Shown here: positions 9,828-18,188 of the stretch, one piece after another
Layout of the letters: every line of letters starts with the position of its first letter
How positions within the stretch are numbered: the stretch's first letter is position 1
Assembly: GCF_014641615.1 (NCBI RefSeq)
Contig: NZ_BMIB01000004.1
Location: 1,179,557-1,243,556 of the forward strand
Direction: 5' to 3'
DNA from: Filimonas zeae
GTDB taxonomy: Bacteria > Bacteroidota > Bacteroidia > Chitinophagales > Chitinophagaceae
DNA: 64,000 nt
Translations under genes and position numbers: made by a program
The notes under the pieces: generated by a model
The model's database searches: none
Told to the model about the DNA's origin: nothing
The model's input: the letters and a program-made list of their open reading frames with translations, nothing else

Positions 9828-12800
9828 TTATTCCACTTCTTCTATTTTCTCCTTTAGTTCCTTCATTGTCATGTTATACATCTCGCTATGGCGGTTGTTA
9901 ATACGCTGGGCCAGGTGTACATGTGCAATAAAGTCCTGCACTATCTGTATTTTATCACTGGGCGTTACTACCAGCAGCTGTAGATGTAGTTGCTTACACA
10001 GCTCCATCAGGTAAGTCGCTTTTTCTTCATCCTGATTACTGAAGCTTTCATCTACGGCAATAAAGCGGAGGCTTTTACTGTTGCTACCCTCGCGTGTAAT
10101 GCCAAACTGATAGGCAATGGCGCTACAAAGAATGGTGTATGTCAATTGCGCTTTTTCACCACCCGACAGCTGGCCCATCTGGCGGTAGGTTTTCTTCAGT
10201 TCGTCTGTATTTCTATATTTTTCATCGGCCCAGAATTCAAACCAGTTGCGTACATCCAGCACACGGGCGCGATAGCTTTCGCTTTCGTCCAGGCTGGCAA
10301 TAAGCGGCTGCACCTTGTTGCGGAAATGCCAGGCTTTGTCCTCAAAACTATTCTGCTGCCAGTTGGCTGCCTGTGGCAGTGCTTCCAGCAACTTATTCCG
10401 GAATTCTTTTACGGAAGTATCTGTTACAGAACGTTTGCCCAGTTGTATATAAGTATCAGGCAGTCGGTTAAAATTGATGCCGCCTAAGCTCTGGTTCAGT
10501 TTAATAATGCTGTTGTTAATACTACGCTCCCAGTTTTCCAGTTCCTCACTCAGCTCGCCCATTTTGTATACCATGGTTTCGTGCAGGTAACGCTCAAAAT
10601 CCTTTTTAAAGCGGGGCAGGTTTTCCGACTCAAGCTTACCCAGCCATTCCACGTATTCAATAGTATAGGCCGCGTCTTCCGGAAACTGTTGCACATCGCC
10701 CACCCAGTCGGGAAAGCGTTGCTGTAAATCCTGTGATGGGTTTTTGATGCGGTTAATGGCTTTATTCAACTGGGTTTCTTCGCGGTGTACGGTATCCTGT
10801 AAGCGTTCTACGCCATTGCCTATTAATACCTTTAAGCTATCATAAATACCATCAATGGTATCCAGTGCAGGTGTACCTATCTGTTCTGTATACGACTGTT
10901 GAAACTGTAACAGCTTGTCTTTATCTTCTTCTCTGATAAACTGTAGCAGATCACGCAGGTTTTCCTGTTCAGCTACCATTCTGTTAACGTCGTTCTGCCG
11001 CGTAGTACGCTGTGCAAACAACTCCTCTCTATACTTCTCCAGTGCAGCGCGCTTCTGCTGTAACTCTTCCAGTTGCTTCGTCAGCTCTTTTAACTGGTTA
11101 TTGCTCTGGCTGAGCGATTTCATCTGCTCTTCAATAGTGCGGATGGCACGCTGTAAGGCGGCCACATCAATTTCAGCGAAACCTCCATGTTGTTGCAGGC
11201 GGCCTAAAGCCATAAACTCTTTATTCAGTTTATCCTTTTTACGCTTACAACGTTGCAGGGTTTCTTCTGCCAGGGCAATGGTATCGGCCAGCTGATTACG
11301 TTTACGTATCAGCGTTTCTTTTTTCTTTTCGTTATTCCAGCCCATTACATAACTGCCTGCATCATTTCTATGCGGGCGGTCATCCTTCTCATGCCGGTCA
11401 CGGTTTTTAATTAAGCCGTGCAGGGTAATGGCTCTGTCGTAACGTTCCAGTGTTTTTTCATCATCCAGGCAGCTGTATGAAAACTGCTGCACCACCTGTT
11501 GCTCCACCCAGTCAGCAAGGGGATGTTCAGGGTGAAAATCCAGCTTATAATATACCGTACCGCTATCGGCATGTTGCTGTAACGCAGAATCAATAACATG
11601 ATAATACACCAGCCTGCCACGCAGGTTGGTATTGTTAACGTATTTATTTACCCGCTTATAATGATGGGTGGGTATCAGCAGGCGCAAGGCAAACCCATGC
11701 AACAGCTTTTCCAGTGCCGGTTGCCAGGCCATCTCTTCAGACTTTACCTGCATCAGCTCTCCCGCAAAGGGCAATTCACTGGTATCTATTTTTAAAGAGT
11801 CGCACAGTTCTTTCCGCATCTGAATCAGGTTGGCAGGAATGTTATTGCGGCTATGCAACAGCGCATTTAACTCCCTTTCAATATCATCCTTTTCCTGCCC
11901 ACCCTTTGTTAATAAACTGCGGCTGTCAAACTCATCATCCTCATTTAACCGGGTTTCGCGTTCAATACGCAAACCTGCTTTGTGCGCTTCGTTCTTTATT
12001 CTTTTATAGCCTGCTTCGTCTGTTACACTTGTTTCAGATAAATGCAGGGTATCGCACCAGTCGCTGAATAAGGTTAATGAGGTTTCTGCCTGTTTTAGTT
12101 TGTCGCGGGTATCGTCCAGGTCTTTTTCCAGTTGCTGCAAACGCTGGCCGGCTTTGTTCTGGTCTATCTGGTTGCGGGTTACACGCTCCTCTTCTATTAA
12201 CTCATCGGTTTCTTTTTTTGCCGCTTCCAGCTTCTGCTGCAAATCGGCTAACGTAACCTGCGACTGCTGTATCGTTTCGTGCAAAAGGTGGTGACGGGTA
12301 TAGCGGTTCCAGATAGTAGCAGTTTCAGCCTGCTGCTTCAGGTGTTGCAGCTGCTGCTGGTTTTGCTGGTGGCTGGTAAACAGCTGCCCCAGTGGTTGCA
12401 GCAACTTAATCTGCTCCTCTACTTTTTCAATATTCCTTTGAGCTTCCAGCAAAGTACCCAGGTGTTTTTTCAGATCCAGAAACTGCTCTTCCATGTTGCG
12501 CGGTTCCAGCATGTGCATGCGGATAAACTCATCCAGGTTACCCAGCACTTTAATACCTACCGTTTGGTTAAACAGACTTAAGGCTTGCAGGCTTTGCATG
12601 CCCAGCACTTCGGTTAACCGTTGCGCATAACCACTGGCAGCCGAAAACCATTCTACCTGTTTGCGGCTGCTGCTTTTATTATACTGTTTGTCAATTCTGC
12701 GTTTCCAGTCGCCCCCCAGGTCAAACGGCTTAAAGTCGTCCTCTATTTTTAAAGCTTTGTGCGCCACACCAAACATGCGCTTCATATCGCCACCGGTAAA

Positions 12801-13220
12801 ATAGCGCACCTGAAACAAGGTTACCAGTTGCTGTGCTTCGTTGGCAAAATGTGCCAGCAGTATGCTGTAGGCCTCGTCTTTGCTTTCGCGCAGGTACAGC
12901 GTTTTGGTAGTGCCTGTGGTATCGCTGTTAATAGTACCATAGCCACCCAGTACATAGGTTTCCTCGGTACGGTCGCCCTTTTTTTCACTGCCGGATGACT
13001 GGTTGTAAAAACGATACTTTTTTTCCGGCACTATCAACGTAAGCAGGGCATCTACAAATGTAGTTTTACCGCTACCGTTAGAACCGGTAAGCAGGGAGGT
13101 TTCGCCCCCCGGCCGTATGCTATGTATTACCCCATCGAAGGTGCCCCAGTTAAACACTTCCATATACTGAAGGCGAAAACCGGATTTATGACTGTCGGTG
13201 CTGAATACGTTTAGCTGCAT
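9828..13220 (-). CDS. jetC: JetC-like SMC ATPase of a Wadjet/MukB-type system
   Basis: 1130 residues. Walker A GSNGSGKT is at 46-53, after GFRLQYMEVFNWGTFDG, the characteristic JetC opening. A long coiled-coil region with many Q/E-rich heptads spans roughly 250-950. The ABC signature LSGGEKAQ (about 1013) and Walker B LRFIAVDESF (about 1053) are followed by the D-loop and TPSDKIQIVQDF. This is the DNA-loop-extruding motor of plasmid-defence complexes (Doron et al. 2018 type I). It overlaps the JetB gene by 35 bases, so the two are translationally linked. All ATPase motifs look intact. What is missing is a JetD gene after it. Confidence 0.92.
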   Translation of the reverse strand: MQLNVFSTDSHKSGFRLQYMEVFNWGTFDGVIHSIRPGGETSLLTGSNGSGKTTFVDALLTLIVPEKKYRFYNQSSGSEKKGDRTEETYVLGGYGTINSDTTGTTKTLYLRESKDEAYSILLAHFANEAQQLVTLFQVRYFTGGDMKRMFGVAHKALKIEDDFKPFDLGGDWKRRIDKQYNKSSSRKQVEWFSAASGYAQRLTEVLGMQSLQALSLFNQTVGIKVLGNLDEFIRMHMLEPRNMEEQFLDLKKHLGTLLEAQRNIEKVEEQIKLLQPLGQLFTSHQQNQQQLQHLKQQAETATIWNRYTRHHLLHETIQQSQVTLADLQQKLEAAKKETDELIEEERVTRNQIDQNKAGQRLQQLEKDLDDTRDKLKQAETSLTLFSDWCDTLHLSETSVTDEAGYKRIKNEAHKAGLRIERETRLNEDDEFDSRSLLTKGGQEKDDIERELNALLHSRNNIPANLIQMRKELCDSLKIDTSELPFAGELMQVKSEEMAWQPALEKLLHGFALRLLIPTHHYKRVNKYVNNTNLRGRLVYYHVIDSALQQHADSGTVYYKLDFHPEHPLADWVEQQVVQQFSYSCLDDEKTLERYDRAITLHGLIKNRDRHEKDDRPHRNDAGSYVMGWNNEKKKETLIRKRNQLADTIALAEETLQRCKRKKDKLNKEFMALGRLQQHGGFAEIDVAALQRAIRTIEEQMKSLSQSNNQLKELTKQLEELQQKRAALEKYREELFAQRTTRQNDVNRMVAEQENLRDLLQFIREEDKDKLLQFQQSYTEQIGTPALDTIDGIYDSLKVLIGNGVERLQDTVHREETQLNKAINRIKNPSQDLQQRFPDWVGDVQQFPEDAAYTIEYVEWLGKLESENLPRFKKDFERYLHETMVYKMGELSEELENWERSINNSIIKLNQSLGGINFNRLPDTYIQLGKRSVTDTSVKEFRNKLLEALPQAANWQQNSFEDKAWHFRNKVQPLIASLDESESYRARVLDVRNWFEFWADEKYRNTDELKKTYRQMGQLSGGEKAQLTYTILCSAIAYQFGITREGSNSKSLRFIAVDESFSNQDEEKATYLMELCKQLHLQLLVVTPSDKIQIVQDFIAHVHLAQRINNRHSEMYNMTMKELKEKIEEVE

Positions 13221-13788
13221 GTTCGCTCAATTGTTGCTTAAACTGGTCTAATATTTCGCCGTCTACTCTGGCTTTGATAATCTTTTTAATGCGGAACTTC
13301 TGCTCGTCAGATATATCATTGTTTTCAATTCTGTCGAGAAAGCCGTTCTCTTCTGCCCGGTCAATCAGCCGGTCCAGCTCTTTCACAAACTTTACCCGGC
13401 TGGCGTTTTCTTTAAAAAACAGTTCTGCATATTCTTTTATCTCGCGGCGCTTTTTTATCAGTTCTCTGTTGGTAACCTCTCCTACTTCAAACTCCGCCAT
13501 CATATCGCGCAGCAGTACCAGCAATACACTTTCGTCGTAGGTAAGTGGGCGGCGCTGCATCCAGCTTACGCCTGCTTCATCCTCTTCACTAATGGTATGC
13601 TTCAGATAGGCGTAGCCATCCTCTTCATCCAGCACCAGCGTAAGCCCCAGTTGCTGCACAAAACGGGTAAGTTCCGTTTTGTATTGTAACAGCCTTTCCC
13701 AGGCTGATTTTTCCACATACTCCACCGGCCCTTTCAGTAATTTGATAAACACCGGTGTATAGGGTAATATTTTGTCTGGTATGTTCAT
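13186..13788 (-). CDS. jetB: JetB-like (DUF4194, MukE-like) subunit
   Basis: 200 residues, rich in charged helices. The DUF4194 traits are the central YDESVLLVLLRDMMAEF block, followed by TNRELIKKRREIKEYAELFF and RLIDRAEENGFLDRI, a winged-helix arrangement like MukE. In the complex it would sit with JetA on the SMC heads. The gene lies between jetA (10 bases upstream) and jetC (35-base overlap), the usual order. Confidence 0.9.
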   Translation of the reverse strand: MNIPDKILPYTPVFIKLLKGPVEYVEKSAWERLLQYKTELTRFVQQLGLTLVLDEEDGYAYLKHTISEEDEAGVSWMQRRPLTYDESVLLVLLRDMMAEFEVGEVTNRELIKKRREIKEYAELFFKENASRVKFVKELDRLIDRAEENGFLDRIENNDISDEQKFRIKKIIKARVDGEILDQFKQQLSEHAAKRIQHRQS

Positions 13789-13798
13789 TCGTTCTTTT

Positions 13799-15268
13799 CT
13801 ATTTACTAAACAACAGATAAGGCACTTCTATAAACTTAGTCTGCTGCTCATTTACAGGTATGTGTTCGGTTATGTTTTTCATAATCTGTACACGGCTGCC
13901 TTTATCACGCAAAAAGCTATAGTAGGCTACTATTTCGGCAATGCCATTTTCCAGCCCTGTTTTCTCCACCACCTCTTTCAGGGTAGCGGTTTCCTGTTGC
14001 TTCAACAGCGTTTCTACCTTACCCCAAAGCTTTTTCTTATCCACAAAACTGGTATTCAGCATGCGGTTAAAGCGCTCCATATCCCCAATCTTTTCCTCGC
14101 CCGATAATGGCTGCTTAATTATACCGGCTGCTTTTTTCTGCTCGGTGGTAAGCCGCCGGTCCATGGATAGTTTTATCTCGGCGGATTGGTCAATGGGTAT
14201 ACCAACCGGTATTTCCTCTTCTTCATCCATCAGCTCAAACACCAGCTCTTTAATGTTGCTGATCTGCTGACGTAAGCGGCGGTGAAAAGCAATTTCTTTT
14301 TCGGTAATAATACGGCTCAGCTTTTCTGCCATTCTATCGTTGGCATCGTATACGGCACGCCCCTGTTGTAACAACAGCGATTTAATATTCTGTAAAAAGT
14401 TATAATCTGCATCAATCACACGCTCGTTCAGCAGCTGCATCAACTCATCGGTAAGGTTACGCCAGTCTTCCTGCCCGGCGCGGGAAATCAGAAAGTCGTA
14501 AAACGCATAAAAGCTCTTACCCTGATCGCTGTTGCGGAGCGAATCGTACGACTCGAAGGCATAGCCGATAATGGCGCCTTTATTCAGTTCAGCACGGGTG
14601 TGCTGCTCTACTATGTCGCGGTGAATTTGTTTGAAGTTATCCTCTACCTCCCGGAAATCGCTGATGAGTTCGTAACAGAGGCGGGTAAATAATTCCAGCC
14701 GCTCCTGTACCTGGGCGTTGCTATATACCTCCACAGGGGCGCCCATTTCCAGGGCTTTTATCTCTTTGTCTATTTCTGCACGGCGGTTTTTCAGTTCTTC
14801 CAGGCGGCGCACGCGGTCGTCCTCTGTTTTCTCCACCATATCACGCAGGGAGGAGAACAGCATTTTAAAACGGCTTTCCGTACCTATAAACTGACGTTTC
14901 TGTAAGCTCTGCAACCACTGAAACAGCTTTTCGGTATGGGCGCTCAGCTGGTATAATACTTCCCCCTCAGGGCCGGGCAAATCCTGTAACAGGCGCTTCT
15001 GCACCCAGTTAAGCAGGTATTTACGGGCGCGGCTTTCTTCATCCTCTCCAAACTCAATACGGGCTTCCTCAATATCCTCGGTACCATCGGCATGGGTACT
15101 CAGGGTTTCGGCAAGCATGCTTACCAGCTGGGGTTCCTGAATAGAAAAGAGGTTGGCATCTTTAAATACCTGGTATAAAAAAGGCAGTACCCAGTGTGCA
15201 TTGCGCATACGCAGCATTTGCACCGATGGGGAATTTTCTATCGTAAAAGCGATCTCTGAACCTGGCAT
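13799..15268 (-). CDS. jetA: JetA-like (DUF3375, MukF/kleisin-like) subunit
   Basis: 489 residues. The N-terminal SPSVQMLRMRNAHWVLPFLYQVFK fits the DUF3375 opening (S.SV.LLR.R.A...L.FL...F). A long helical middle contains LFTRLCYELISDFREVEDNFKQIHRDIVEQH, and the C-terminal winged-helix part includes LWGKVETLLKQQETATLKEVVE. This is the kleisin of type I Wadjet, bridging two SMC dimers. It is the first gene of the operon; CorA ends 43 bases upstream on the same strand, so a promoter may lie in that short gap or within corA. Confidence 0.9.
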   Translation of the reverse strand: MPGSEIAFTIENSPSVQMLRMRNAHWVLPFLYQVFKDANLFSIQEPQLVSMLAETLSTHADGTEDIEEARIEFGEDEESRARKYLLNWVQKRLLQDLPGPEGEVLYQLSAHTEKLFQWLQSLQKRQFIGTESRFKMLFSSLRDMVEKTEDDRVRRLEELKNRRAEIDKEIKALEMGAPVEVYSNAQVQERLELFTRLCYELISDFREVEDNFKQIHRDIVEQHTRAELNKGAIIGYAFESYDSLRNSDQGKSFYAFYDFLISRAGQEDWRNLTDELMQLLNERVIDADYNFLQNIKSLLLQQGRAVYDANDRMAEKLSRIITEKEIAFHRRLRQQISNIKELVFELMDEEEEIPVGIPIDQSAEIKLSMDRRLTTEQKKAAGIIKQPLSGEEKIGDMERFNRMLNTSFVDKKKLWGKVETLLKQQETATLKEVVEKTGLENGIAEIVAYYSFLRDKGSRVQIMKNITEHIPVNEQQTKFIEVPYLLFSK

Positions 15269-15310
15269 ACGCGTTACAAGCTACGGAAAAAGGGGAATGA
15301 AGGTAATATA

Positions 15311-16213
15311 TTACAACCATTTTCTGCGCCTGAACCAAACGTATATCAACGCGGTAATTACCGCCATCAGCACCAGCGAGCCCGGGTAGCCCCATTTCCA
15401 TTTTAATTCGGGCATAAACTCAAAGTTCATCCCGTAAATACCCACAATAAAGGTGAGGGGCATGAAGAAAACCGAGAATATGGTGAGAATGCGGATGGTT
15501 TCGTTCGTTTTCTGAGAGGATATGTTGAAATAGATGTTGAGCAGGTGGTTGGTATTTTCTGACAGGGAATCGAAAATAGCCTGCTGTTTAATATGCAGGT
15601 CGCGGATATCGCGGGTGTATACATTGCTGTGCTCCGGCGCGTCAATTTTATCTACCATATCAAACGAAAGGGTCATCAGCCTGCGGATAACATCCGATTT
15701 CCGCTTTAAATAGTACAGCCCTTTTAAAACAGGGGCTTTCCGGTTTTTGAGAAACACATGCTTTTCAAAGTATTCTATTTCATCTGTAAGTGCAGCTGCG
15801 GGCTCATTAAATGAGGTGAGGCCGGCTTTTACTATTTCGTTCAGCACATGGGCAGGCTTTTTACATTCGCCCTTTTTAACCACGCCTTCACTAATATGTT
15901 CCAGTGCTTTCCAGGGCTCTTTATGAATGGTAATGATATGCGCATCGGCCAGGAATACGGCCACTTTGTTAGACAGTTCTTTTACCGTATCGGCTTCTTT
16001 ATCATCCTGCGGATCGTATACGCGTAGTATTACGAAGGTATAATCTGAAAGCCGCTCATATTTAGGCAAATGATCTGACTCCAGTGAATCTTTCACCGAC
16101 GCTTCATGCAAACCATATTCTTCCGCCACCCGGGCTATCTCCTCTTTTTCTGCACCTTCAATATCTATCCACTCGTAGGGGAGGCCGTTTTTCTGGGCCA
16201 GTTTTCTAATCAT
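15311..16213 (-). CDS. corA: CorA-family divalent cation transporter
   Basis: 300 residues. A long acidic/helical cytoplasmic funnel is followed by two C-terminal membrane helices. The first ends in the diagnostic pore motif GIYGMNFEFMPEL (GMN), and the tail is basic (YVWFRRRKWL). It forms homopentameric Mg2+ (or Co2+/Ni2+) channels in the inner membrane. It precedes the JetABC genes on the same strand with a 43-base gap, and could be co-transcribed by read-through; no functional link is implied. Confidence 0.95.
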   Translation of the reverse strand: MIRKLAQKNGLPYEWIDIEGAEKEEIARVAEEYGLHEASVKDSLESDHLPKYERLSDYTFVILRVYDPQDDKEADTVKELSNKVAVFLADAHIITIHKEPWKALEHISEGVVKKGECKKPAHVLNEIVKAGLTSFNEPAAALTDEIEYFEKHVFLKNRKAPVLKGLYYLKRKSDVIRRLMTLSFDMVDKIDAPEHSNVYTRDIRDLHIKQQAIFDSLSENTNHLLNIYFNISSQKTNETIRILTIFSVFFMPLTFIVGIYGMNFEFMPELKWKWGYPGSLVLMAVITALIYVWFRRRKWL

Positions 16214-16514
16214 AATTCAGCACACTGTATAGCTTATAGCATTCAACAGCTATGCCAACAGCTATGTTTGCAGGCCGCAACAGACAGTAATGTAACCTGC
16301 GCCACAGACGGCCATTTACCCGCACCCAACGCATACTTTTTTATCTATTTTGTATACTATTTGGAAAAAAGCACTCATCTTTTACTATAACAGAACCATA
16401 ATCAACTGATTAACAATGCCATAAAAGCAAAACACCCTATTCACACAAATAATACTTTATTACTGTATTTATATAACTTTACCTACATCATTCTACTGCT
16501 TTTAACGCTTGTAT
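16214..16514. other. Divergent promoter region between corA and an AraC-type regulator gene
   Basis: About 300 bases without a gene. Near corA there are two 11-bp direct copies of CAACAGCTATG (16244-16254 and 16256-16266). Near the AraC gene TAACTTTA (16474-16481) resembles a -7 element but lacks a well-placed -33 box. Confidence 0.35.
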
Positions 16515-17399
16515 ATGAAAACGAAACTGTTAAGGGAAATTACGCCCCTTACACCCAACGATTGTTTTACAGTTTTCTCCAGGGAGAAGGCTGCTTTTGA
16601 CTTTCCCCTGCATTACCATGAGGAGTTTGAGTTGAATTTTATTACAAACGCAGCCAACGCCAAGCGTGTGATTGGCGACCACATGGAAGAAATAGACGAG
16701 CTGGAACTGGTGCTGGTGGGGCCTAATCTGCAGCATGGCTGGTTTACCCATAATTGCACTACACGGGCTATTAAGGAAATAACCATTCAGTTTCACCGCG
16801 ATTTGTTTGATGAGAAGTTTCTGCACCGCAACCAGATGAGTTTTATCCGTAATATGCTGGAACGCTCAGTACGGGGGGTGCTGTTCTCCCGCGAAACCAC
16901 CATGGCCATTATGCCCCGGTTAAAGGAACTGCCGCAGAAACACGGGTTCGACTCGGTGCTGGAGCTATTGTCTATACTACACGATTTATCTACCTCCCGC
17001 AATATCAGAACCCTGTCTGATGCAACTTTCCGCAATCTGGAAAGTTACACGTACAACAGCCGGCGTATTGAAAAAGTGATGTACTACCTCAACAGCAACT
17101 TTGACAAAAACGTATCGCTGGGCGAAGCGGCTAAAATATCTGCTATGACAGAGGTGGCTTTCAGCCGTTTTTTTAAGGCGCGCACCGGCAAAACCTTTGT
17201 AGATACGCTGAATGAGGTACGACTGGGCCATGCCTCACGTATGCTGATAGATACAACCCAAAGCGTAAATGAGGTGGCTTATAAGTGCGGATTTAATAAC
17301 ATGAGTAACTTCAACCGCATCTTTAAGAAGAAAAAAGACTGTACACCCAAAGAATTCAGGCAGGCTTACACTTCCTCTGGGGTACGCACATTTATATAA
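16515..17399 (+). CDS. AraC-family transcriptional regulator with cupin-like sensor
   Basis: 294 residues from the ATG at 16515. An in-frame TTG two codons earlier is less likely. The N-terminal half has a cupin-like pattern (FDFPLHYHEEFELNFI, then VGPNLQHGWF) that would bind a small ligand. The C-terminal HTH_18 domain runs over the last 100 residues (NFDKNVSLGEAAKISAMTEVAFSRFFKARTGKTF, then VNEVAYKCGFNNMSNFNRIFKKKKDCTPKEFR). The regulated gene is unknown; it stands alone and is divergent from corA. Confidence 0.93.
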   Translation: MKTKLLREITPLTPNDCFTVFSREKAAFDFPLHYHEEFELNFITNAANAKRVIGDHMEEIDELELVLVGPNLQHGWFTHNCTTRAIKEITIQFHRDLFDEKFLHRNQMSFIRNMLERSVRGVLFSRETTMAIMPRLKELPQKHGFDSVLELLSILHDLSTSRNIRTLSDATFRNLESYTYNSRRIEKVMYYLNSNFDKNVSLGEAAKISAMTEVAFSRFFKARTGKTFVDTLNEVRLGHASRMLIDTTQSVNEVAYKCGFNNMSNFNRIFKKKKDCTPKEFRQAYTSSGVRTFI

Positions 17400-17479
17400 A
17401 TGGGCTAATTATCAAACATTTATATATACGGCGTATTAATTTACCTGCATTTTTAATAAATAAAGCTTTTTTTAATTGC

Positions 17480-17507
17480 TTTGAATTATAAAGACGCATT
17501 AACTTTA
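17480..17507 (+). promoter_or_regulatory. Candidate promoter for an intergenic transcript
   Basis: TTTG (17480-17483) is 16 bases from TAACTTTA (17500-17507), a seven-of-eight match to TAnnTTTG. An alternative TTG at 17476-17478 gives a 21-base spacing. No protein gene starts in the next 400 bases, but a strong terminator lies about 75 bases downstream. Confidence 0.35.
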
Positions 17508-17513
17508 CAACAT

Positions 17514-17620
17514 CAACATCGACAAAAACAATAGATCACTCTATATATCGCATTTAAGATGGTGTTTTTCATAGGTTAGCAACGGCCTGCCCTGTCTAGG
17601 GCTCAGGCCTATTTTTTTTA
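17514..17620 (+). ncRNA. Candidate small RNA (promoter to terminator, no ORF)
   Basis: The stretch between the candidate promoter and the terminator at 17584-17619 would give a transcript of about 105 bases. Its only ATG frame encodes a 6-residue peptide (MVFFIG) ending just before the hairpin, so either a small RNA or an attenuated leader is possible. It could also be the 3' untranslated region of the AraC gene. There is no match to a named RNA family that I can recognise. Confidence 0.3.
17584..17619 (+). terminator. Strong Rho-independent terminator
   Basis: GGCCTG (17584-17589) pairs with CAGGCC (17604-17609), with an inner CCCT/AGGG helix and a GTCT loop, followed by a run of T residues. 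It would end a plus-strand transcript: the AraC mRNA about 185 bases earlier or a separate small RNA. Confidence 0.7.
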
Positions 17621-17845
17621 TAGGACCTCTGGTGTTTATAGATTGGTTAGTCAACGGCCCTCACACTTTCGAATATCTTTGCTTATTACTTTTTTCAGAA
17701 CAAGCTTCCTTTTTACTGTTTGGCAAAGGATGTGCCAGTACCCATTCTATCATAACGCCCTTACACATCGTTTTATTTTTACTACTTACAGCGTTTTAAC
17801 ACCCAAATAGTACCATAACCTACCCATTCCATTGTGTATGCGACA

Positions 17846-17861
17846 CTTACCATATGGTAAG
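17846..17861. promoter_or_regulatory. Perfect 16-bp palindrome, candidate operator
   Basis: CTTACCATATGGTAAG is a perfect palindrome placed immediately upstream of the promoter of the DUF3820 gene, a position suited to an activator or repressor dimer. Confidence 0.4.
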
Positions 17862-17862
17862 C

Positions 17863-17895
17863 TTTTACACATTTGCTTTGATTATTTTACATTTG
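17863..17895 (+). promoter_or_regulatory. Promoter of the DUF3820 gene
   Basis: The -7 element TACATTTG (17888-17895) matches TAnnTTTG exactly. A TTTT -33 box (17863-17866) is 21 bases upstream. The predicted transcript start is about 25 bases before the ATG at 17928. A further exact -7 match, TATCTTTG (17674-17681), lies farther upstream without a clear -33. Confidence 0.55.
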
Positions 17896-17927
17896 ACGCC
17901 CGATTTACACAGATTAAATTTTTCAGT

Positions 17928-18167
17928 ATGCAGGAAGAAACGCCGGGACTTACTCCGGAGATATTACAGGATCTGGTAGTAGCCAAAATGCCGTTTGGAA
18001 AGTATAAAGACGCTATCCTCTGTAATATTCCTGTATCTTATCTGGAATGGATGCACCGCAATGGTGGTTTTCCCAAGGGTAAGCTGGGTATGCAGCTGGC
18101 TACCTTATATGAGATAAAAATCAATGGCCTGGAGGATTTACTCAGGCCATTGAAGCGGAAATTCTAA
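17928..18167 (+). CDS. DUF3820 family small protein
   Basis: 79 residues from the ATG at 17928. The frame is open further upstream, but the promoter lies inside that extension, so the short form is preferred. Conserved pattern: VVAKMPFGKYKDAILCNIPVSYLEWM, then GGFPKGKLGMQLATLYEIKINGLEDLLRPL, typical of DUF3820 (sometimes annotated as a quorum-sensing-regulated virulence factor, without a known biochemical role). It is a single gene, convergent with the BtuG-like gene 21 bases downstream. Confidence 0.88.
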   Translation: MQEETPGLTPEILQDLVVAKMPFGKYKDAILCNIPVSYLEWMHRNGGFPKGKLGMQLATLYEIKINGLEDLLRPLKRKF

Positions 18168-18188
18168 CAGTTCTGTTGCCAGTGACTG

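Noticed and set aside
16509..16514. TTG start for the AraC gene two codons before the ATG
   Set aside because: The ATG at 16515 is the ordinary start and adds no missing sequence.
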